64,000 bases of DNA from Gonapodya prolifera JEL478 (lineage: Eukaryota; Monoblepharomycota; Monoblepharidomycetes; Monoblepharidales; Gonapodyaceae), in NCBI GenBank assembly GCA_001574975.1, contig KQ965733.1, positions 978,992 to 1,042,991 of the forward strand, written 5' to 3'. This document shows, in pieces, positions 11,283 through 22,480 of this stretch; the stretch's first letter is position 1, and each line of letters begins with the position of its first letter. Below the pieces are notes generated by a model, which worked only from the letters and a program-made list of their open reading frames with translations, searched no databases and had not been told where the DNA came from. The position numbers were made by a program, and so were the translations under genes.

Positions 11283-13275
11283 TCAAAATCGCTGCTGCGC
11301 TCCCCACCCGCCCTGCCCCTGCCCCTGCGCCGTCCCAGCACCCCCCATCGTACCGCCACCTATGTGCGAATACTGCGCAATGTGCAGTCCCGACGGAAGC
11401 ATCGGCGCCGGTCCTCCCATCCCGCCTTGCACTTGTTGGGGGAAAGGGGCAGCCGGCATCGGTGGGCTCTGTGACGGCATCGACGGGCTTGTGGAGCCGT
11501 ATGGTAGAGGGTTTGGTGATGCGCCGCTGTTGGGGTAGAGGTTGGAAACACATCAATAAGGGGGAGGACAGGACCACGGAGGGCATAGACCAGAACTCAC
11601 AAGGGATTGGCAAGTCCGCTCGACTGCTGCTGGAACCCAACGACGCCGCTCTGCACTTGTGCTTGTGGCGGATACGAGCCGACAGGTCCGAACGACGGAC
11701 TCGTTTGCTGCGGGAACTGTTGTCCCATCCTGCCGATTCCGCCCATCTGTCCCATCTGTCCCATTTGTTCCGTGGGACCCATTGCGCCCATTTGTCCTGC
11801 TGAGCCCATTTGATTCATTTGCCCCATTTGTCCCATTGGATTTGTTTGTCCCATCTGACCATACTGACCGCCTCCCATCTGTCCCATCTGTCCACCCCCC
11901 ATCTGAGCCATGCCCATTTGTCCCTGACCCATCGGCCCCATCGGCCCTACTGGCCCCATCTGACCCGTTGGACCCAACGAACCCATCGAGCCCATCTGCC
12001 CCATCCCACCCATCTGCCCCACCTGCCCCAGACCCATTTGTCCACCCATCGCACCCATCTGTCCCATTTGCCCTTGCCCGTACCCGCCCATCTGGCCCAT
12101 CTGACCGCCTGTCATGAACCCCTGCTGCTGGACGTTGCCGTTGTATGCTGGTGGCGGGGAGGGTGTTGTGAACAGGTCTTTGGAGGTGGGGCGGTGGGAG
12201 GAGGGTGGTGGGTGGGTGGGTGGGTGGAAAAAAGTGGTGCCGATGTAGGGGAGTCGGAGAATGAAGAAAAGTGGTGCAGGTGTTGGGAGCCAGGGAGTGA
12301 ACAAACGTGGTGGCAGTGAAGGGGAGTGAACAAAGTGGGCAACAACGTCAGTCACGTCGAACAAACAAAGGAAGGTTTCCACCGTCAGTCAAACATCTCC
12401 CCATCTCCCCGTTTCCAACCATTTCCCCCGTTCCCCGCGTTCCCCCCATTTCCCCTTCTCTCCCCCAGCCAACCCCAACAGTCCGCAACCCCAACGTACC
12501 CAACAAATCGTCCACATCCCGCCTCGGCCTCGGCGGCGGCTCTGTCGGTGGCGGCGGTGGTCTCTGTCCCTGTGACGTTTGCTGTTGACGACCGCGATTC
12601 GAAGACGTCGACGGTGCGTTCGCCGACTGGTCCCGCAAGAGCACCTCGAGCGCGTCGTCCACCTTCCCGTTGGCATCCGTCAGAGCTCGGAGTACGCGTG
12701 CCGTGTCGGTGAAGCCCATGTCTTGGAGTTGTGCGACTTGGGATCGTAAGTGTGGCGGGATTGAGACGGCCGGTGCTTGAGGTAAGCGGCCGGCTGTGTT
12801 TTGGCGAGAGGGGAGTTTGGGTGCCGGTGTTGAGGAAGAGGTGGAGTGGAGGTTGAGGTTGGGCATGGGCCGTTCGCCGGACAGAACGGCGAGGGCTTCG
12901 ATTGGGTCTCCCCCGACGGATTCGAGGCTTTTGGGGGTTGGAAGAACAGTGGGTCGTAGAACGTGGTGACAGGGCCGTGGTATGGAAAAGTGGGGGCCAA
13001 GGTACGTGAAGAGCTCGCATGAACTCAGGCACCACGACGTCGCAACGCGGGCGATCCTCACGCTTTCAGGTTCAAGACGTCGTCCCTGTATCCCATTCTG
13101 CACGATTCAACGAAAGAGCGGCGGGGACGCGGGCGGGGCGTGCGTGAATGGAAGTGGTTCAGCCGATGTTATGGTGTGGACGGTAACCAACAGGGCAGTC
13201 TCACCTGTGCAGCGTTGCCAGCTGCGTCCCGTACTTTCTCGGATCGATGCCCAAGTCATTTCCGCCGTAGCTCAT
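11283..13275 (-). CDS. UBA-domain protein with Met-Gly-Gln low-complexity tail
   Basis: The proposed start at ATG 13275 gives MSYGGNDLGIDPRKYG, then small exons (DDVLNLKA near 13060). A UBA domain lies at about 12620-12760 (VAQLQDMGFTDTARVLRALT, then GKVDDALEVLL), with the classic M-G-F loop that binds ubiquitin. After it come Arg/Pro-rich sequence and RRDVDDLLG. The C-terminal 270 residues (12150-11283) are built from repeats of MGQ, GQMGQMG and MGGQM, ending GWGAQQRF. Such Met/Gln-rich tails are typical of prion-like or condensate-forming regions. Gts1-type ArfGAPs pair a UBA with a Gln-rich tail, but no ArfGAP zinc finger (CxxC-x16-CxxC) is found upstream before the next gene, so I do not call it one. 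Middle exon borders are uncertain, because two frames are open between 12680 and 13000. Confidence 0.55.
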
Positions 13276-13442
13276 TGGATTCCCTCGTGTGTGCGTTGGT
13301 ACGATTCGCTAAGTCGAGCCGAAATCGTAACTTGCCTGCCCCCGGGTGAACAGGGGCCCAACAATTCACCCAGGTGGAAGTGAAGTGAAATCAGTTTCGC
13401 TCGCCCGTCGTGTCCCGCAATGGCCTCGCATCAAAAGGCAAG

Positions 13443-15332
13443 ATGAATTTCCCTAATTCGCGCCACTCGCTCGACACCGCAGTCTCGCTCACCACCGCTC
13501 TGGCGCGTGTGGCCCGCCCATCCGATTTTCCTCACACCCCCAATCCACGCCAACCACCTCATTAGCTGCTGTTTCGGCCCGGTGCCCGATCGCTAGGACT
13601 TGTACTTGGAGTGTCGGCGTCGCTGCTGGGATCGGGAATCGTGTTTGCGGACCAGAGGGTCAGGAAGGTGTGTCGGTGTCCGCGTCTTGTGGCATGGCAT
13701 TCCATCGCATAGACACATTCTTTTACACCAACGACGACATTTGGATACGGCTGATTTCCGTGATATGCTAATCACTGCGGCACTCGTGGCTCGCGGCACT
13801 CTTTTCGAAATCCACCCACCCACCGCCCAAACTGCAAACTCGAAAAGTCGATATACGATCCTAAGGAGCCAGAGTACGACACAGTCGAGGCAGCGACGGT
13901 GCTCGAGGTTCAAATACGCAATGTGAGAGACTCTCTCTTTGCGGTCCGACCCGGCGTGCGTGCACGTTCTCGATTTCTCCAAACTCTCTCCCCAGTCTCG
14001 CCACTCGTTGGCAAAGTACTTCGAGTCTACAAATGTACGTCTCTGTTTCGACAGCTAAGCGAGGCCTCGGCGCCACTAGGCGCTCACCGAGGCGAATGAT
14101 CCACTCTGGAGGTATGACCAAGGACTGCGGAATGAGAAGTCCGCCGGAGGCGAATGAGCCGCGAAGCGGAAATTCGGAATACACTTACGGGGTTTATATC
14201 AGCGAGACGCGAGCTTAGCGAGCCCGAGGCCTAGGCGCGACAACCGAGGAGTCCACCGGAGGCGAATAACTTACTGCGGAGCTCAATACACTCACGGAGG
14301 AGCGAGACGTCCGCCAGAGGCGAATGATCCACGCAGAATACTCTTTTCACTGTGGAGCGGAATGCTGGTGCGGAGCTTACATCGAGTTGCGACTTGCATT
14401 TTCATCGAGGAGACCAGACCCTTAACGGTGGCCTCTCTTTTCACCATTTGTTAGGCCCTCATCAAATCGTCCGTCGAACAAGTGGTCAAATTCGAACAGG
14501 ACACGATGGGTGAGACTAATCTTTTTCTTACTTTGTCTAATTTGAAGCACCAGTACTAAATGCTCCAAATGCTACACTTGTTGCAGCTGCATTCCGATCC
14601 GTCGTTTCCGAGGGGGAAGACTTTACTCCCGGATCCCTCTACGTCGCCACGGCAACGTTTGGAACAATGGTGTGGATTCGGAAATGTGCGTTCCACCGTT
14701 CATGTTCTTTCAACCTTCGTTCGCCAATTTTCCGTGTTTGATGCTCCTTGTTCCCCCAATACACTTTCCAGCCAACGTCGTCGTCCGTCTCCTAACCCCG
14801 CTCCTGGCATTCGACGCCGCAATGCTCTACTTTTATCCCAAGGTGTGTAACCCTGTAAATGGTGTTCGAAGTTGCGGTTGCTCATGCCAAGTGCCGTTCT
14901 TTGCACCCTCACCTTGTAGACCTCGGACAAAGTCGTCCGCAAAGTCCTCGCGGGAACGCCGTACGTGGAGTCGTGGGACCAGGCGCAAAAAGCCACATCC
15001 GAGGTAAGTTAGCTTGCACCCCCGCACGCCATCTGGCCGCTCTGCTCGTGCTCGCTTTTATTCACCCCCACTCACTCGCTCGTCACTCGCCTTTTCCTCC
15101 TCACCAGTCCATCAACTCTATCGTCTCGACCACGCGCGACTCTGTGAACTCGACACGGGAAAGCGTCACCGTCTTCATGAGCGACGCCGTGGACATCATT
15201 GGCAACGGGGTGAGCAAGGCTGTGGAGACGGTCGAGGGCGCGCGCAAGAGCGTGACGCAGTTTACCCGAGGGGCACCAGTAGCGGGCGCGGGTGGGGAGA
15301 ACAAGGATGAGAAGGAAAAGCAGTCGGCTTGA
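13443..15332 (+). CDS. MICOS subunit MIC26/MIC27-like (apolipoprotein O family)
   Basis: Exons joined in phase give a short leader, a first membrane segment (LGLVLGVSASLLGSGIVFADQR, about 13595-13660), SIYDPKEPEYDTVEAATVLEV (the family's S-I-Y-D-x-P motif), a 13-codon micro-exon at 13996-14034 (SRHSLAKYFESTN), then ALIKSSVEQVVKFEQDTM, a second hydrophobic segment (VVVRLLTPLLAFDAAMLYFYP) and an amphipathic Ser/Thr/Val tail ending KEKQSA at 15332. Two membrane spans and these motifs fit the inner-mitochondrial-membrane MICOS subunits that shape crista junctions. The intron 14035-14454 (420 bp) hosts the GC palindromic repeat. Introns 13923-13995 and 14035-14454 are both phase 0. The start codon is uncertain (13443, or a Met at 13420), since the first exon has no conserved sequence. 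The gene ends 57 bp from the convergent CoA-transferase gene. Confidence 0.75.
14035..14454 (+). repeat. Intron filled with GC-rich palindromic repeat (family copy A)
   Basis: This 420-bp phase-0 intron in the MIC26/27-like gene has GTACGT...TTAG borders confirmed by the flanking coding sense. Inside, variants of the 12-mer CCGGAGGCGAAT recur at about 14086, 14143, 14256 and 14312, with palindromes such as GCCGCGAAGCGG and GGCGCCACTAGGCGC. It matches copy B (10212-10532) in inverse orientation. The remaining introns of the same gene are 70-170 bp and lack this sequence. Confidence 0.78.
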
Positions 15333-15389
15333 TTGTCGTGTCATACAGCTATTTGAACATAGATATTTGCCCATTTTCCCGTCGCCGTT

Positions 15390-17191
15390 TCACCACCAGT
15401 CTGGTGGGTGGGTTCCGTTTGGAACTGGCGGTGATCGTGATCGTCCGTCCCAGACCTGCTGATGCCCGTCTTCTGCAAACTCCACCGCATGCTTCACGGC
15501 CACCATATTGGCCTTTACCCCCGGCCCCCATTGCGGCACCTCCCACCCGCTCGGGATTTCCTCGAGGTATCCTCGTTCCCACGCTTGTTCGAAGCTCGGC
15601 AGCTTCAACGCGTCTTCACCGCCTTCCAGCCCCTCACCACCAAACGACACCATCGGATCGCCCTGCCCCAAATCTCTCAAAAATTTCGCCGTTTCCGCAA
15701 GCGACACGTCAACGGTATACGCGCCACCCTCGACCGCGCGCCTCAACAGCGCTACTTGAACGCCAAACGCCAAAAGGTACCCCGCGGCGTGGTCCAGGGC
15801 TTGAACAGGGAACGGGCGCGGCGCGAGATCCGCGTCCGCAACCTTCAAGGACCGGCCGTTCAGGCACGGCGACGTCAGGCTCCCGTACTTGGCGTACTCG
15901 CGCGCCTCGTCTAGGTTGAACCCCGTCGCCGTTTGCACGAGCGAGTCGAACCCCCTCTTCCCGCGCCACGGACCCGCGCGGCCGTACGCGCTCAACGAGG
16001 CGTGCACCAGGCCCGGTCTCAGCGCGAGGCATGCGTCACTCCCGAACCCGTGCTTTTCAAGACCCCCGGGGCGGTAGGATTGCACGAAGACGTCGCAGTC
16101 GCGGATCAAGTTGGCGAGAGATGATTTTCCGTTAGAGGAGGTCAGGTCGACGTGGGCGGATCGTTTGCCCCTGCCGCAGTCCTTGACCAAGATGTCGATG
16201 TCGGGGAGGTTGGGAGAGGACAGGCGCAGGACGTCTGCGCCGTAGCTTTGAGGGACATAAGGTCGCGGGGGCGCCCACCAACGAGAAGCGACACACAGTC
16301 TGAACGCTTACGTTGCAAGAGTTCTCGTGCCGACTGGTGCGGCGATGATCCGGGTTAGATCCAGGACTCGCACGCCCTGGAGTGGCCGCCGAACGCCCCC
16401 GCCGTCGTCCTTGTCCTTGTAGGCAGTAAAGGGCTTTGGAGGGCTTCCGTCGTCGATTCGGCGTACAGTCACGGGGCAGCCGCCATTAGCGTCCAGAAGC
16501 TCTGTGATGGCACGGCCCTGTTCGTGGTTCTGCCAAAATTGCGGTGCGGAGCGCATCATGGAAACCACCATTCCTGCCTTGGTCGCTTCCTCTTCGAAGT
16601 CGGCGGCGGCCCACATTGTTAGCAGAGCGTGCGCGACTGTGTCACTAGAGTTCACCACTGGTTCGGTAGGCGGCGCGCCGTCACGCGGGCCGCGGTTCAG
16701 CAGCGCAAGCACGCCGTCGCGGTGGTGAGGGAAATTGGTGTGAAGTCGGAGCCACCTGTTGTCCCGAGTCCTATACTATGTAAAAGGGTTCCGACAGTGG
16801 CTGAGTCAACGGGGAGATATCACCAACATTTCCAATGGGAAGCGCTCACCACGCCTGCGATCTTATCCCAAAGCTCGTCCGTGGGCGCTATGGCTCCCGT
16901 TTGTGGGTGCTTCAACTTGCAGTACACCTCGGAATGAAACTCGACGGCCGCTCTCTGCGAATCGACGGCGAACGTGACTGCCCGTCCGCCCCTTTTACGG
17001 TGGATCGCGGCGGCAGAGAGACCCGCAGCGGCAATGACTGCCTGCGCGAGCTGCGTCAGGTGGAAAGACGAGGCCAGCGCTCTGTCGGGTCCTGTGAACG
17101 TGACCGCGCGCATCAGCTCTGGGTGCAGGACATCGGAGCTCGCGGCTTTCCACAGGAGATTCAGAACAGTTGTTGGAGAGATCGAAGCCAT
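15390..17191 (-). CDS. Class III (CaiB/BaiF family) CoA-transferase-like protein
   Basis: The start is ATG 17191 (MASISPTTVLNLLWKAAS). Exons at 17191-16820, 16712-16308 and 16250-15390 give PLQGVRVLDLTRIIAAPVGTR, the family's opening G-x-x-V-L-D-x-x-x-x-x-A-x-P motif, then DIDILVKDCGRGKRS, DVFVQSYRPGGLEKHGFG, RGFDSLVQTATG and PVQALDHAAGYLLAFG. The Asp in the last motif aligns with the catalytic Asp of formyl-CoA transferase and CaiB. About 150 residues precede the first motif, so this belongs to the longer fungal form with a split or duplicated N-terminal part. Family members move CoA between carboxylic acids; the substrate here is unknown. A possible alpha-methylacyl-CoA racemase activity uses the same fold. 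The gene is convergent with the MIC26/27 gene. Confidence 0.8.
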
Positions 17192-18110
17192 GAAAGGTCT
17201 CGGAAGTCTGCCAACGTTTTATCAGAGGTTGGCAAGGTTGCATGTGCAACTGTTGTTCCTGGTTCGGGTAAACGGCAGAATGAAGCCACCTGCTTTGTAC
17301 AACATGCAACAGAACACAGCAAGCTCAAGGAGTTGATTCTCGCTGCGTGTCGTAGGGAACATTCCCGTCAGTATATCTGATTCGTTACTTCCTGGCCAGT
17401 GATTGCTGACGCACCTGGCTTTGGCATCAAACGAGATCTTGCCCGACGGAGGATGCCAATCGCGCGGCGCGCTTCAGCTACCTGCTGGCCTGAAAGGGAA
17501 TGTGGGTTAGCGGCTGGAAAGCATGGGTCGGACCGTGTCCGCGCCCTCCTTGGGAGGGGACATGTGACACGGGACGAAACGGCCAAGGGGTCCGGAGCAG
17601 GACAGGTGACCCACGCGAGAGGTTGAGCCCACTCGCACTTGAATTGGGAAGGATTTCCAGCCGACGATTGAGGTGGTTGACGTGAGTTGGTTGATCCGTT
17701 GTCGAGCGAACGAAAGATAACCGTATGCTTTCCACCGTCCGATTTCTTGTCTTCCATTTCTCTGTGTAGAGTGGAGGGCTGAAATACTGTCTCTGGTGAG
17801 CACTGCTGCTGTCCCGCAAGGTCTTCAAACTGAACTGATGCATTTGCTGCTCTCCCTGGCTGGTAGCCGCTTCAATAAGTTCAGGTGAACTTTATTTATT
17901 TCTTTTATGGGTTTGTCCGCACGTTTTTATTTGGGGGAGAAGGGTGGCTGGTGGCTCACTCCGTAATTATCAATCGGATGTTGCACTCGTGTTGCCAAGG
18001 CAAGGGACGGATGTACAACCCAAATAAACTCATATCTATCCACATTTTTACATCTCCTGCATATGTTTTCCCGATACAAATTTGGATTCTGATATCCACG
18101 ATCAAACCGA
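17192..18110. other. Intergenic, divergent promoter region
   Basis: About 0.9 kb lies between the divergent CoA-transferase and CBM1 genes. No reading frame here shows domain-like sequence; short overlapping frames at 17370-17850 are Pro/Arg-rich on both strands and look like chance. The part after 17880 is AT-rich and probably holds the CBM1 gene promoter and 5' UTR. No tRNA was seen. Confidence 0.5.
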
Positions 18111-20434
18111 AGATGCGCGCAATGGTCGGTCTCGTGCTACCGGCCCTCGCGATTCTCAACCTCCTACTCGCACCAGTGGCAACTGCTGCCGTGGGCAACG
18201 ATTGCAGTGCCCCCTTCGCAACAACGTCACCTTCGTGTCCATCGAATGCCACCTTTGGTCCATCATATTGTAAGCAGCGGGCATTCAGATCACTGAGAAT
18301 GGTCAGTCATCAGCTGAACTCCCAATTAGGCCAGGATATTGGGGTCTGGCTCCCGGTCTTCAATCAAACATTGGACCCCAGCCTCTCGGGTATTGGTGTT
18401 TGCGACTGCCAACCATACAACATTAGTTGCAACACGCCGTTTTGTGGTGGGCAGTTCTTGAACAGCCACTTGTCACGCGCTGATATCGCCACGATTTTCA
18501 TTATTACTTTTTTTTTTTTTGGACCAGGACGTCTCAGTTGCATTTCCAACACTATCACTGTTATATGCAGTTACGGGCAGTTTCCGACCTCACACGTCCC
18601 ACGTGAGTTATGAACACACCAACACGCTAACTGACGCGAAAATGGTTGAACGCCGCGTGATTCAAATCACAGCAAATCAATAACTACGACGACCAGTAGA
18701 ACTACCACAAAAACACTTAATTCGACGCAAACGACCACGTGAGAGCTTTTGAGCTGTTTTGCTTGAAATATTTGCTCCGCCTTTACATGACCCTTCTTTG
18801 CTCGATGTTCGGCAGACAAAGTACCACGACAACAAAAACGACCACAAAAACGCTTACATCAACGCAAACGACGACGTAAGAGCTTTTTGAACTGCTTCAT
18901 ATCCATTATTTTTGGTTCGCCTTTGCATGAGCCTGTTCCTGTGATATTTGGTAGTGCGACTCCTACCACGACGATTACCACCTCGGAAACGCCGACGACG
19001 ACTCAAACGACCACAGAGACTCAAACTACAGTGGAGACAACATCGTGCGCTTGGGCATGCGGTTTCTTTCTGCGCGCCAAAGCCCCAAAAGCGAATCATC
19101 GCTCCAACGTTTAAATCTTTCTGCAGAGAAACTCCCACCACAACTGAAACGACGTCGGAGACTCAGACGACAACGTGAGTGATTGAGCAAATCGATGGTT
19201 CTTGGTTCCGTCCCAGTTTCGTCATCACGTCATCTTGTCTCCACACTCCCCACATTCCTCTTTCCCAGTGAAACGCCAACGACCACGCTGACCATTTCGT
19301 GAGTTGTATTTGAGCCATGCAAATGCAATGTTTGCAGTGTGTAGTGTGGGCAAACAGTTGATCTGAGCAAAACTTTGTATCGTGATCGTGTGTCGTGAAA
19401 CCCAGACCACGACGGAAACCACATCGTGAGAATCGGCCTCAAAGCCTTGTTCTGCGTTCCGTCCAGTTGCGTAATCGAGTCTGGTCTTGCTTTTGACGGC
19501 GAAACCGCAACCACAACTTTGACAACCTCGTGAGTAGAGCCACGTACTCCGTGTTTTTGCTGTCCTGTCAACAGTTGAACATCTTTATGCAACGCGCCCG
19601 TGTGTAGAGAAACTCAGACGACAACGGCAACGACAATGTGCGTTGCGCCGAGTGATTTTCTGCGTGTGCGCGCCAACACCGCACAACTTTTTCGCATTTC
19701 CTAGGACAGCCACGACTTCGGCAACTACATCAGAGACTGTAACTTCCACCGAAATAACGTCAGATACCGTAACTTCCGCCAAAACGACTTCGGAGACCCC
19801 TAGGTAGGGTTTCTTGGCGCGATTGGATCACTGCATTGCCGTTTTTGTTCACATTGACTGGTCTTATCCGCTGCAAAAGTCCCACGACCACCAAATCCAC
19901 CATACAAAATCTTAGAACCACCACTGAAACTAGAACGCTCACCACCAAGATTGCACCAACAACGTCCTCCAATACACCATTGTCCTCCACTTCCAACACC
20001 AAGACAACCACCAAAAGCATCACCGTCACTCCAAGTGCTTGTGCTCTGCTGTACTACCAATGCGGCGGTATTAATTGGAGTGGACCAACATGCTGCAAGA
20101 CCGGCTCGCACTGCGTTGTCCAGAACCCCTACTACAGTCAGTGCATTCAGGACCAAAATAATGTGAGTCGTCACTTCACAAATTTTGCTTCAATGTGTCA
20201 CGTCCGGTAGGATTGTTTCTGAATTTGTTTGATTGTTATTCTCCCCCCTTGGCTGCGATTGATGGGCCATAGGCTCTCCCTTCCTTTTTTTTTTGGTTCC
20301 TGAACGGACAGCCCAATTGTGCAGGAGCTTACGCCCAATGCGGGGGTATTGGGTACAGAGGTCCAACATGCTGCCAAGGTGGTTATGCGTGTGTCGAGGC
20401 AAACCCCTACTTTAGTGGATGCACACCTGTTTGA
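18111..20434 (+). CDS. Secreted Thr-rich protein with two C-terminal CBM1 cellulose-binding modules
   Basis: ATG 18111 starts a clear signal peptide ([21 protein letters not shown]) followed by a Cys-rich N-terminal region with no recognised catalytic domain. A Thr/Ser linker is then assembled from mini-exons 18673-18738, 18816-18875, 18955-19044, 19127-19174, 19269-19298, 19608-19637 and 19705-19803. Every one is a multiple of three and is bounded by phase-2 introns. Exon 19880-20162 carries the first CBM1 ([20 protein letters not shown], ending NPYYSQC). After an intron, exon 20312-20434 carries the second ([21 protein letters not shown], ending NPYFSGC). The aromatic residues of the flat cellulose-binding face are present. 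Likely role: an adhesin or scaffold at plant debris, heavily O-mannosylated on the linker. Exons between 18500 and 18660 are uncertain. Confidence 0.82.
18673..19803 (+). repeat. Tandem array of phase-2 mini-exon + intron units encoding Thr linker
   Basis: Units of about 95-170 bp each hold one mini-exon (66, 60, 90, 48, 30, 30 and 99 bp) and one intron. Neighbouring introns are still alike: 18739-18815 and 18876-18954 share AGAGCTTTT, then CGCCTTTRCATGA, and end alike. Encoded repeats [13 protein letters not shown] and [13 protein letters not shown] match. Two further Thr-coding islands (19406-19425 and about 19489-19529) lie in the same spacing. However, the first breaks phase and the second has no AG acceptor (GACGG where CAG is expected), so they look like exons being lost. 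Confidence 0.8.
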
Positions 20435-21165
20435 GGAGGGAAAGTCAACAGGGATCTTATCACAATTTGGCACGGAACTTATTCATTACATAACAGTAGA
20501 AAGTGGAATGTGAATTTTGATAGACCAGACGAAGTTACAATCCATCTACTTTAGTTTTTCCTCTTTCTTGCTTACGCTTCTTCCTAAAATAATGACCACC
20601 ACCCTCTTCAGGGGGTGTCTCACATGTGGCAGGAGATTCCGTCTGACGCCACGGGAGGTTGTTACGGAAACTAACTTGCTTGCCTTGTTTCGTTTTTTTC
20701 TTTGTCGGTTCAAGTTTATCCTGTCCAAACTGCACTCTGGTACAAATCTCTTATCACGTTACGGTCTCTTTCATCTTGTAGCCGCATTTGCACAAAAACG
20801 GTTCGAGTTTTTACCACTCAGCTTGTGCGTAAATATTTGAATCGTGGAGTTCCGGGAAATTAAGCGAGGCAGACTTATGTAATAAATTCAGAGGATGTAG
20901 GAACGTGTCGTGGAGAGAAGGAGGGGGGGCCCAAATGATGTCCTCTCCAGGATTTACGTCATACCTTTTGTTGTCATTATCGAAACCTTTTGCACTGCGA
21001 TTTGCACTACGGCCTTTGCCACTTGTCCTCTTAACAACACGACCAGGTAAAGCATTCCAATTTAATTTCACACAATCTCTTCATTTTCCTTCTGTTGCAA
21101 GTATTTCATCGCTAATTTGATTGATTCTGTGTATCAATCATGGTCATCCCTGTAATATCTATGTT
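20435..21165. other. Intergenic between convergent genes
   Basis: About 730 bp separates the convergent CBM1 and HAD genes. It is AT-rich with no supported coding sequence. Poly(T) tracts near 20545 and 20690 may belong to the 3' UTRs. I see no repeat or RNA gene. Confidence 0.45.
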
Positions 21166-22167
21166 CTATCTGGTTTCAATCTCCGCCGCTAATGTTTTCT
21201 TAATCTCACTGAAATTGTCAAATACCCACCATTTCTTATTACCTTCCGCCTCTCTTTCCGTTTCGCCGACAGTATTTAAAGGCAAGCCGACGTTACTTTC
21301 CCACCAGCGTGACAGACGTGTGTTACGTCGTGCAAATACATAATCGGATATCTGAGATGGATTCACGTCGTTGAGCCTAAAAAGAGGGGACGCTTATTCA
21401 CCTCGCTCACTTTTCGACGAGAATAACAACTCACCCATCTCCTGCAAAAGCCACCAGTACATCCTTGCCTTTCTGTTCCTTGACTGTCGCCACCACCTCT
21501 CCTATCGTCTTGGACTTATCATATCCGATAGGGGAGCTGTCTCGATGGGTGATGGTCCACTTTGCACGACGAGAGTCACCAGTATCGGATGTTCCGCTTG
21601 GTATCACTTCAATTGCGCATGCCTCGATTCTCATGTAGTCGACCAAATCACTTGAGAGGTTTCGCCTGAGTGGAGACAGTTGGTGACTTGCGCACATAAC
21701 GAATGATTATTGATCCAGCTCCCCACCGGAGAATGTGATCGATTAGTTTCGTGAAGCCACTGCGAGAGATTGAGCCTGTGCAGCAACGCCATCAGGATCC
21801 AGATTTCTGCACCCACCCGCTGACAACGGTGACCCCAAACCCGTTCTCCTTGCACCATGAGATAAACTCTGGCATCCCTGAATCGAGCAGGCAAGTTTCT
21901 TCCAGAATGTGCATTGCTTCGTCCCACGTCATATTCAAGGCCTCTACGATTCTGTCGTAGCCCTCCCTGTAGCGATCATTCCAGCGTTTCAGTAAAATTC
22001 ACGTAGACAAGTTAAAGACATACGAACCGGAACAAAATTTCCCCTCTCGTCACGGCAACATAAATTTCCTCTAAACGTTTTCCTTCCATGTCCCCGATTG
22101 CAAGATTGTGCAGATGGTCGATAGTATCTGTAAGACAGATAGTGCCATCGAAGTCTTTGGGTTTCAT
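21166..22167 (-). CDS. HAD-superfamily phosphatase (phosphoserine phosphatase-like, HAD-IB)
   Basis: From ATG 22167 the first exon gives KPKDFDGTICLTDTIDHL, the HAD motif I nucleophile (D-x-D-x-T). Next come LDSGMPEFISWCKENGFGVTVVSG (motif II Ser), GYDKSKTIGEVVATVKEQ (motif III Lys) and VLVAFAGDG joined by splicing to LNDVNPSQISDYVFA (motif IV G-D-G-x-x-D). All four motifs are therefore intact. The last exon (21366-21166) gives a C-terminal helix ending AAEIETR. The layout resembles eukaryotic phosphoserine-phosphatase-like and methylthiopentenyl-phosphate phosphatases. The substrate cannot be told. The start may lie further upstream, because the motif usually follows a longer beta strand. 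The gene diverges from the unknown gene at 22481. Confidence 0.75.
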
Positions 22168-22480
22168 TGCATCGTTTCGGGGAGGTGGGAGGGGGACGCA
22201 GGCACGGTTTTGACGAACAATATCAACTGACTGAAAGCGATGATTCACAAGCATGCCTCGGAATAAGAAGCTATTGCAGTCTGGCACATCAATGGTACCA
22301 ATCGCGCATTCGGCGATTCACGAATCGCCCCACTAATAATGCTTGGGCAGACTTTTGCTTCCGCGACCTCCCTCCCCATCACTGATTGCCGTCGGTGGTC
22401 GTTCGCCCACAGAGAGCGCTCACCAAGGAAAACTTCCAAATGCTTCTCGGACATTGGGATGGGCGGATTGGGATTGTACA

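Noticed and set aside
11607-12319. His/Ser/Pro-rich frames on the plus strand
   Set aside because: They are the mirror of the Met-Gly-Gln repeats of the minus-strand UBA gene, which has domain support.
13050-13400. ArfGAP zinc finger upstream of the UBA domain
   Set aside because: Looked for on the minus strand because of the Gts1-like layout. No Cys-x2-Cys pairs or following Arg are present.
18673-19803. Regular repeats that might be a CRISPR-like or satellite array
   Set aside because: Unit lengths vary, borders are splice sites and units encode Thr-rich peptide in one phase, so this is an exon array.
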